Part shown: positions 1 through 9,500 of the stretch, one piece after another
Position numbering within the stretch: position 1 is the first letter of the stretch
How the letters are laid out: each line of letters opens with the position of its first letter
Assembly: GCA_038750655.1 (NCBI GenBank)
Contig: JBCDGZ010000188.1
Coordinates: 1 to 11,654 of the forward strand
Origin: JBCDGZ01 sp038750655
Lineage (GTDB): Bacteria; Bacteroidota; Bacteroidia; Chitinophagales; Saprospiraceae
DNA: 11,654 nt
Reading direction: 5' to 3'
Made by a program: the position numbers and the translations under genes
Notes under the pieces: generated by a model
Told to the model about the DNA's origin: nothing
The model's database searches: none
What the model saw: only the letters and a program-made list of their open reading frames with translations

Positions 1-442
1 ATAAAAAATAATGAATAAATAATTCGATTCGGAATCACTATACAGAATCTTGAAAAAGCAAAAAAAAAGGAGAAAGACGCCGAATAAAACTGATTTGTGA
101 AATGGGCCTTATTGAGGCTAAATACGGCGATTTTTGCCGAATAGTGAATTCGTTTTTTTGTAATTTGAAAAATTTACACTGTCACAGATTCCTGTAATCC
201 GTTACTTAGTGATTGCTGCTTATCTGTTTAATTGCAAGTTATTAGAGAAAATCTAATGTATCTTAAAATGTTCCTCCTCCCTTTCCTATTGTACAATGTA
301 TAGGGTTTAACCTGCTTTCCCAAAGTATTCCATAAAGATCAATTAACAATGCATGGCCTTGAACAGCAACGAATATTCCGTTCGCTGAAGGGGAGGGCTA
401 TGTCGCGGTTTCTTTTACCAAACAAATTAACACACCTACAGA
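1..442. other. AT-rich non-coding region upstream of the giant gene
   Basis: This stretch is much richer in A and T than the rest of the window and holds no convincing gene. No plus-strand frame from the left edge continues for more than a few codons. I see two weak hairpins with 4-bp stems (106-118 and 125-139), a run of seven T at 153-159, a direct repeat GCCGAATA at 79-86 and 136-143, and a perfect 10-bp palindrome ATTGTACAAT at 288-297. A Bacteroidota promoter would be TTTG near -33 and TAnnTTTG near -7. The closest match is TTTG at 133-136 with TAATTTG at 161-167, which is one base short and has a spacer that is too long, so I do not call a promoter. The promoter of the downstream gene presumably lies here. 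The end of any upstream gene is outside the window. Confidence 0.75.
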
Positions 443-517
443 ATGGGACTACGGACACGAAGCACTTGCGTACTCTTTATCACTATCCTATTTTTTATCA
501 GTTCTACTGCCTCGGGG
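443..517 (+). other. Sec signal peptide, residues 1-25
   Basis: The first 25 codons encode a short n-region with two arginines (R4, R6), a hydrophobic core of about ten residues (VLFITILFFI, 10-19), and a polar c-region SSTASG. The most likely signal peptidase I cut is Ala-Ser-Gly|Gln, leaving Gln26 as the mature N-terminus. There is no lipobox cysteine at the end of the core, since Cys9 lies before it, so this is a soluble or surface-exported protein rather than a lipoprotein. It also supports ATG 443 as the true start. Confidence 0.9.
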
Positions 518-3500
518 CAGGATGGCGTAACGGTGACTACTTTCACTCCGCCGCCGCCGCTGGGCAACTGGTCGATCTGCGGACCGGGCGAAACCTTTAC
601 CATTGAGACGGCGGCCCTGACGGTTTCTACCGGCGTGCAGATGACCCTGGAACTAGACCCCGGGATGACCTACGTGGCCAACTCTTTATCCCCTGCGGCG
701 ACTTCTGAGAATGTAACTAACCCCAACCAGCCTGTCTTCAACCTACCGGATTATACAGTTCCCGGAGAGATGCGGACCTATACCTTTGAGGTGGCCATGA
801 ACTGCTCAACGGAGACTTATCTGGTAGCCGGAGGTAATGAGGCAAACATGACAATTGCTATTGATGCCAACGAGGGCAGCAATACGATCAATACTGAGGA
901 TCCGCCATTTTCTCCCTTTACCAACTCGGTGAAAATCCCTTTTCTGATTCTACTCGAAGGCAGTAATATCACTCCTATTCCCAGTATGGAGGTCGGCGAT
1001 GTCATCACTCGAACGTTTACGCTTGAAAACACCGGGGTGAACTCTGAGCTGTATGAGTTCACTATTTGTATGACTTACGATACGGATATTAATATTACGA
1101 ACAGAACCTTGGAAGGCAGTGCCGTGACCCTGGATGGAATGGGATGCCTGACGGTAAACAGTACCAATGCTGCGAGCTTAGGCATTACGCTCCCCTTTAG
1201 TGAGGGCGATCGCTACACCTGGAGTGAAGATGTGGAATTGGTGGGCTGCACTGATCTGAGCTCGCAGGCGACCGTGAGCTGGGGCTGTGAAGGTTCGGAT
1301 TGCCAGACGGATATTCTTCCGATGGGAGTGCAGGTCAATCTCAACAATCCTTCCTACACCCTGGCATCGAATACCCGCACCTACGGAAGCTGTATTGATG
1401 ATGGAGCCACTATTCATACTACCTGGAACATGACATCGGGGCGGGCCTATGATCTGGAATTGAGGGCTCAAGGCCGGAATACCAATACTTATGTCGATTC
1501 GAGTACAGTAGAAATCAATATCAATGGGGCGGGATGGACCGCCGTGGCCAGCTCCAGCTATTCTTCTTCGAGTCGGAGCAGCATCTGTGGTGGACAAGAA
1601 TATACAGATGTGCGGTTTCCGGTGGCGGCCGGCCCTATCGATGCTCCTCAGACCATTGAGATCAGGTACGTCATCAAGACCTGCTGCCCTTCGGGAAGCA
1701 ACTGTTCGGTGCAAACTGGAAGCATCATGGGAGGGCGCTCTTATCTGTATTCAGACAATGGTTGTGGCAACTCAGCGAATATCAACAATCAGGTGGGATC
1801 GGTCAATATGAATGCGGTGACCTCCGATCAAATTCCGAGCTTCATCAGCGATGGCCAAACCCTCACCTGGATTTATAACCTGGATAATATCCCTACTTTC
1901 GGGAATTTTGGCAGTTCTGGGTCGGTGTGTATGGATGTTCGTTTAGACGAATATTTAGACTACCAGCCCAACTCTGCGCGATGGCTGGACGCCAGTGGAA
2001 ACGATCCTAGCAGCTTGATAGCGACCGAGACCATTACCAATAATATGGATGGCAGTACGGACATCAGGGTGTGTTTTGATGATACCTACGGCGATGGCTC
2101 ACAGGTGTTCTTCGAGGTGAGCTACAGCTGCGTACCCGCCTCCTGCGGAGGCTCCGCTTCAACCAGCATGGAGATGGGCTACCGCTTCGGCGATGGTAGC
2201 TGTACCAACAATTGCCTGGTGACTTTCATGTGCGAAGATGCCACCACCATCCTCGGAAATGGCTGCTGCCCCGGTACCTGCACCGGACTATGTAACATCT
2301 ATACCCAGGCGCAGCGTTCCTGCTTTGGAGAGCCGGATAATGATAACGATGGCTGCCCGGATGTCGGCGGTACAATTGATTTGAATAATGTAAAATGGGA
2401 GCGGGCAGTGTACGGCGATGAGCTGACTATGGAATCCTGGGCCCTGGTCAACATCGCAGCGACAGAATCGTATGATTCTCTGGACCACGTTTTTCTGGAC
2501 CTGGTCTTCCCGAGCGATCACGGCCTAGGCAGTAGCCAAACCCTACAAATCTATGACGCCTCCGCCTCCACCTATTACAGCTGTGCTCCCAATGTATTTC
2601 TCTCCGCCGATAATCGAACCATCAACTACTACCTCTCCACCGATCTTATTCAAGGCTGTGGAACGGTACCCGCTGATTTTGCTTATGAAGATGGAGATAC
2701 TGTAAAAATCATTGGCAGCTTTACTAATCTCAGTAATCCCGGTTGCCGACTGCTGCAAACAACGGCAGACTTGGACTGGTATTCTAGTTTGGTGTCAGAC
2801 CCTACGTCGGCTCAGCGGCAGAGCTGTTGCCCTTCAATCGATCCGACCTACACCCAAGTCGGTAGTACCTTCAGCCTAGAGCCTTTTCGCAACAATGCCT
2901 ACGGCTGCGGTGGTGCCGAATTTGGCTACGAGGTCAACTTTTGTATCGGTGGGGGAGAATACCGCTTTCAGCCTTTTCCCTACGAGATTCGTAATTTCTT
3001 CACCCCATTCACCTCTGGCCTCAAGCTGCCGCCTGGTCTAACGCTGGACTACCTGGAACTAGACGAAATCCGTTTTACCCAACGGATCAATCAACCCAAT
3101 TCCCCCGAAAGCGATGTGGACATTACTAGCTTGGCCCAAATTGCCAATGGATACTTAGTGCTGGACTGGGAGCAATACTTCAATGACTGTACAGATAACT
3201 TTAAGCCCAATGGCGGATACAACTTCTCCATTTCGGGCCAATTTAACGGAAGTTGCCAATCCCAACCTTCCTTACCCGAGTGGTTCTTTGAAGCCTCCGA
3301 CGATTATTGCTCGCCGGCTCTAGCCGATCAAATCACCCGCATCGACAGCTTTCACAACAGTAACTTAAATATCATCATTCCCAACCTGACGCCCTCCACC
3401 AGTGTTTCCCTCATTCAGCCCGAGGATGAAAATGCCAATTGGAGCTTTACGATTACCGAGACCGAAGGGCAGTCGGCCACCAATGCCTGGGCCGTTTTTT

Positions 3501-6500
3501 ACGATCCTTCTGGTGATATCCTACCGGTGCAACTCCAGCGAGGAAGCACCACCATCAACCCCACCAATGGGGTTTATTCACTAGGGACAATTGGAGGCAA
3601 CGCCATTGTCAACTACAATTTAGAAGCCTCCTACACCAGCTGTAGCTACGACTCGCTGATGGTACTGGTCGGCTGGGATTGCGATGCGATTCCCACTAGT
3701 GATCAAGAAGCCTTGCAGGGTGGACTGTCCTGCGGCTCCGATACCCTATTTCTCTACATGCAGCCCCGACTCGGCAGCATCCAACAGGAAGTCATCCAAC
3801 AACCTATCGGCCCTATTCCCGCGTGCACCCCTTTCCCTATGGAGATCGAAATCACCAATGTCGGCCGCCCTACGCTCTACGAACCCTTTTTCGAAATCTT
3901 CATCCCTTACACCGCTGGATTCGAAATCGATACTTCAACCGCCAGAGCCTGCTATCCCTGTGATATTAGCTCGCCAACTTATAACTATCCTATTTTCAAC
4001 CCCACCCAAACGCTTTACACCCCACAGGGGATCAAGTACATCTGGGATTTTGAACAGCTGATCACTGAATTTGATTGGGCGACCCTGCAAGGGATGCAGG
4101 GACAGGCCCAGGCCGACCAAACGCTGCGCAAACTCCGTATTATGTTCGACGGAGAAATCAATTGTGATTTTATCGGTGGCGACTTTCTGCGGGTGCGCAC
4201 CCGCGCCCGCTCTTTCTGCGGAGAAATTACCCAAACCCTATTGCAAAATTCTGTGCAGCTGGAATTGCAGGGACAAACTACACCCTACAGCTCTGTCATC
4301 AACCTCAATGTCGATGGGCAGCCGGTTAATGGCTGTGGTGCTAATGGGGGGGTGAACATCGACGGTAATATTGTATTCTTTGGAAATACCGATGGTGCCG
4401 ACAGCCTCATCGTGGCCCTACCTCCGGCCTTCAGCTTCAACTCGGCCATATTCAATGCTGCCCAAGTCAGTAACTTCACTCCCCGCATCACCACCTACGG
4501 CCCCACTCCCGTCGATCCGACTGTCTTTCAAGAACTACGCTGGGCCATCAACTCTGGCATTACAGCATTAACCCCTATTTCCTTTCAAATCAATGTCAAC
4601 CTCGACCCAGATGCGATTCTTTGTGATGATGATAATGTGGTGCTGATTCGGACTGTTCAGAGTTCTTCCGTGTCCTGCAATTCGACAACCTGTAGCGCAC
4701 TGGCCCAAACAGGCGGTCGATACGAAGAAATACAACTGGTCAAGGATCAATATGTCCTTTCTGATTTTGAAGTGGGGACCGACTGTGGAATCAATAACTT
4801 GCAAGTCAATAACCTGACCATCAGCAATACCGGCACCCAGGATATTAGCGAAGATATTAACATCGATATTTACTACGATGCCGACGATAGTGGTGGCTTT
4901 TCCACCGGCGATGTCCGGCTGCACGCCGGGGTATACAGCGGTGTGATTCCAGTAGGCGGCAGTCGCAATTACAGCACGCCTCCCTTTGCCGTCACCCCCG
5001 CACAAACCTGTAAGCTCATCGCCGTCGCCTCGGGCTGCACCTGCGATGTGGCCAGCATCCGCATCAACTCTATTCTGACAGCCAATGCCGGGGTTGACCA
5101 GGCGGGCTGTAGCTCCGACGATTTCAACCTGGGCTGTGGGGAAGACCTGCGCGCCAATGGCTTCACCTACGAGTGGTTTGGCTTGGGCGGCGTTCCCGTC
5201 GATTCGCTCAGCAGCAATACAGACCCCAATCCTGTACTTTCCTATACGCACTTTAATTCTGATACCCTCGTATTGCAATACGTTCTAGTGACCAGCCATC
5301 CCAGCGGGGTGTGCATCAGTGCAGATACGGTGGCCCTTGCTCTGAAAGGCTTGGCGATCGAAGACGGTCCCTCTCTCAAAGTATGTGCAGACTCTCTGAT
5401 AAGTCTCAATGGGCCGACCGGCTTTTACAACTACCGATGGTCCCCCACGACCGGCGTTACCGATACCCTCGATCCGCAGTCGACCGTAGTCGCTCCAGCG
5501 GGGGTACAGAGCTACTTGCTGATCTATACCGATTTGACGGGCTGTCAGTCGGCCTTCCGCCAAGAGGTGCGCGGGGTGCCTTGTACGGATTTGGAATTGA
5601 GCAAGACAGTCAGCCCGACGGCGGCCAATATAGGCGAGGTGTTGACCTATACTTTGACTGTAATTAATCAGGGGCCCAACGGGGCATCGATGGTGGAGGT
5701 AGCCGATACGCTGCCCGCCAATCTCAGTCTCCTCAGCACGCTTCCCAACGACGGCAGCTATAATCCTACGACCAATATCTGGACCATTCCAGGCATTCTC
5801 TTCCCCGGCGATACCGTCGAAATGACCATCTATGCACAACTGACCGCCGGCGGCTCCACCTTCAATGTAGCCGAGATTTCGGCAATGAACGAAGGAGATT
5901 TAGATTCCACGCCGGGCAATGACGATCCTTCCGAAGATGATCAGGATGGCGTCTGTGTGGGCGTTCCGGTGGCCCTGAGTTGTCGGGAAGCAAAGACTAT
6001 CGGCATCGCGGATGAGTTCAGCTCCTACCAGTGGTTCAGAGATGGGATAGCCATCAGTGGCGCTACTTCGGATTCTCTGGCGATCACCGAGCCGGGAAGC
6101 TATGCTGTGCAAGTAGATGGAGGGGCCTGCCCCTACGGCAATTGTTGTCCCTTTGTCGTGACAGAAGAACCCTGCGCCAATATGGGCGATTATGTTTGGG
6201 AAGATTATGACCAGGATGGGGTGCAAGATGTAGGGGAAAATCCAATCGCTGGCGTCACGGTTTACTTGATTGATGCGACGACGGGCTTGACCTATGATTC
6301 TGCGATGACGGATGTCAACGGCAATTACAATTTTATAGAAATCCCTTCGGGTAATTATCAAATTTCTTTTGATGTTGCGACCAATGCTAACGGCTACACC
6401 TATATAGGAGCCACTCAGAATGCGGGGGTCAATGATACTTTAGACAGCGATGCGCAGGCGGGGACGGGGTTGATTCCAACCTTTGCTTTTGATGCTTCCT

Positions 6501-9500
6501 TGGGCGATAATACTACTTTCGATGCTGGTTTTGTGCCGGTCAATACGATCGGAGATTTTGTTTGGGTAGACAGCAATCAAGATGGTCTGCAGAGTATTGG
6601 TGAAGGAGGAGTTGAAGGCGTGAGCGTCACGCTTTATGATGCCAATACCAATACGCCGGTGGCCACGACGACGACGGATGCTTCTGGGCAGTACCTCTTT
6701 TCCAATCAAGCTCCGGGGGAGTATTATGTGCAATTTGATTTGAGTACAGCGACGGGATTTGATACCTACGGCTTTACGGCTATTGGGGCTGGTGATGGTA
6801 CGAATGACAGCGAGGTGGGAGCGAATGGAGTGGGAACGACCTTTACTTTTGATCCTCGGGTGGGGAGTGATTTGAGCCATGATGCGGGGGTAGTGCCTCC
6901 GGCTGATCTGGCCCTGCGCAAGGAGGTCGATAGGGTCAATCCTGCTGTTGGGGATACGATCATTTTTACGCTTCAGGTCAACAACGAGGGGAGTGTACAG
7001 GCGACCGGGATTGAAGTTACGGACCAGTTGCCTTCGGGGTTTACTTACATTAGTGATAATAGTGGAGGGACTTATACTTCTTCGACGGGGGTATGGGCCG
7101 TAGGCAGTTTGGCGGCGGGCGATAGCACGAGTTTGGCCATTGCTGTACGGGTATTGCCGATTGGTATTTATGTAAATGTGGCAGAAATCTCGGCTATGGA
7201 TAGTCGAGATGTAGACAGCGATCCCAGCACGGGCCCGGGCACTGATGACCTTGGCGATGGTACGAGCGATGATGATGAGGATTCGTTGACGGTGCGCGTC
7301 GGGGGTAATTTTGATTTGAGTTTGAATAAAAATTTAGCACCCGGGCAGTCCAGCATGATCGACTTAGGTGACGATGTGACCTATCTCATTCGCATCATTA
7401 ACGAAGGAGATATTGATGCGACCAATATTCGGGTCATCGATTATATTCCGGATGGCTCCATCTTGAGTACTGCGGATACCAGTGGTTGGGTGTCGACTTC
7501 TTCCAATACAGCAGAGGTGGTCATTCCTGGTCCTCTGGCGATGGGCGATACTGCCAATCTTTACATTGTACTAAAAGTGATCTACGGTGCTTCTGATAGC
7601 ACCCTGACCAATATCGCCGAGATCATTGAGACTTTTGATGAAAATGGTGATCCGGTAACCGATATAGATTCTGAACCTAATAATCGAATACCGGGCGAAG
7701 ATGATCAGGAGGAGGAGGAGATTGTACTGCTGGATCACGATCCGAATGGATTTATTTACTGTGATAAAACGGGCTACATTATTACTGGTGGAACGATTAG
7801 TGTCACGGGGCCTAGTGGCATTCCTAACGATGAAGTCATTATCATTAGCGATGGTTCGAATGGATTTTATGAATACTTCGAGGTTGGCCCTCCGGGCGTA
7901 TACACCATTACCTACACCCATCCAGATGGCGTTACGCTAAGTTCGACTCGCCTACCTCAGACCGGACCTTATGATGTCAGCACGGGACCCGACCCTACTG
8001 TTTTTGGTTCGGATACCTTAAGCAACTTTTTGATCGATACCGCAGCAGCAAGTAATCCCTATTATTTGTCTTTTGATGTAGAAGTAGGGGACCCTTATAT
8101 ACAGCTTAATAATCTCCCTGTAACTTGCGTCTTCATTGGTGCTTTGGTTTGTGAAGATACGGATGCCAACAACACGGATGATGGGACAGAGCCGGGAATG
8201 GCCAACGTTACTGTTCGGCTAGTTGATTGTGCAGACACCACCACTGTACTTCGCCAGACGACCTCCGATGGCAACGGAAATTATCGTTTCGATGGATTGC
8301 TGCCGGGAAATTACCGGGTACAATTCATCACGCCGAGCGGCTATGCACCCGTTGACGGAAATATGCTGGATGCCAACGGCTTTGCACCTTGTGTCTCTTT
8401 GAATTGGGGAGATTGTGATACCAGTTCGACCGTTTGCTTCACTCTACTCGCCGACCTTGGCGACTATGCCTGGATCGACAGCGATGGCGATGGCATTCAG
8501 GATGCCGGCGAGGCGGGCCTCCCCAATGTCGAAGTCATTTTATTCGACGTCGGCAGCGGTACCGCCATTGATACGGTCTACACCGATACCAACGGTGCTT
8601 ATCGTTTTACCAATATTCCCGGCGGCGATTACTACCTGACCTTTGATCCCACCGGTGCAGGAATCGGTAACACCGTATTTTCTCCAACAGGTGCGGGTAA
8701 TGTGGTTTCCGACAGTGATGCTGATGCCAGTGGACAAACCGCGAATTTTAATTTCAACCCCTACAACGGCAATGATTTGACCAGAGATGCTGGTATTAGT
8801 CCGGTTGCGGATATTGGAAACTATGTTTGGATTGATGCCAATGGCGATGGGATTCAGGACGCTGGCGAGACAGGCCTGGATGCAGTAAGGGTTATTTTAT
8901 TTAATGCCACAACAGGCGCTCCCATTGATACCGTCACCACCGATGCTAGCGGTGCTTACACCTTCACCAATATTCCCGGAGGAGACTACTTCATCGGCTT
9001 TGATCCTTCCACCAGTCCCACGTCTGGTTCCAACTATTCCTTCTCTCCAACCAATACCGGAAATGGAGCGAATGACAGCGATGCCTCCTCCTCTGGCTTC
9101 ACCTCCACCTTCACCTTCAATCCGAGTGTCGGCAATGACTTGAACCGCGATGCTGGTGTCATCCCCACTGCCAATATTGGCGACTTCGTTTGGACCGATA
9201 CCGATGGCGACGGTATTCAGGACCCGGGCGAGTCGGGGCTTGAGGGCGTAACCGTCATTCTTTATAATGGAGATACTGGGCTGCCAGTAGATACCGTCGT
9301 GACTACAACGGATGGTAGTTATACCTTCACCAGTGTTCCTTCCGGCAATTACTATGTTGATTTTGATCCCACGGGTAGTGAGTATGGAAATGATTTTACC
9401 TTTACACCACAAGGGACTGGTACGGGCAGCAATGACAGTGATGCCGATGCCAATGGCCAGACGGCGGTATTTGCCTTCAATGCCTTTGGTGGATCAATTA

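Noticed and set aside
1..111. Minus-strand frame open to the left edge with a hydrophobic stretch, possibly the start of a divergent gene
   Set aside because: There is no ATG, GTG or TTG start between its upstream stop (near 109-111) and the edge, and the residues merely reflect A/T-rich DNA.
106..160. Hairpins at 106-118 and 125-139 followed by a T-run at 153-159, as a possible terminator of an upstream gene
   Set aside because: The stems are only four base pairs and the T-run starts 13 bases after the second stem, too weak and too far for a rho-independent terminator.
1178..1714. Minus-strand open frame of 178 residues, and similar ones at 5285-5839, 8897-9412, 5900-6361 and 6440-6880
   Set aside because: All are antisense to the continuous plus-strand frame that carries clear DUF11, SdrD B-like and related motifs; none shows a domain, signal peptide or start context of its own.
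4568..5278. Minus-strand open frame of 236 residues, the longest closed frame in the window
   Set aside because: It lies antisense inside the giant gene, has no recognisable domain, and its composition follows from the codons of the opposite strand. Long antisense frames are expected in a gene with few A/T-ending codons.
5588..6178. Possible gene boundary between the cysteine-rich N-terminal part and the DUF11/SdrD B-like part
   Set aside because: The frame is continuous through this zone with no stop, start context or intergenic gap, so it is a domain border within one gene.
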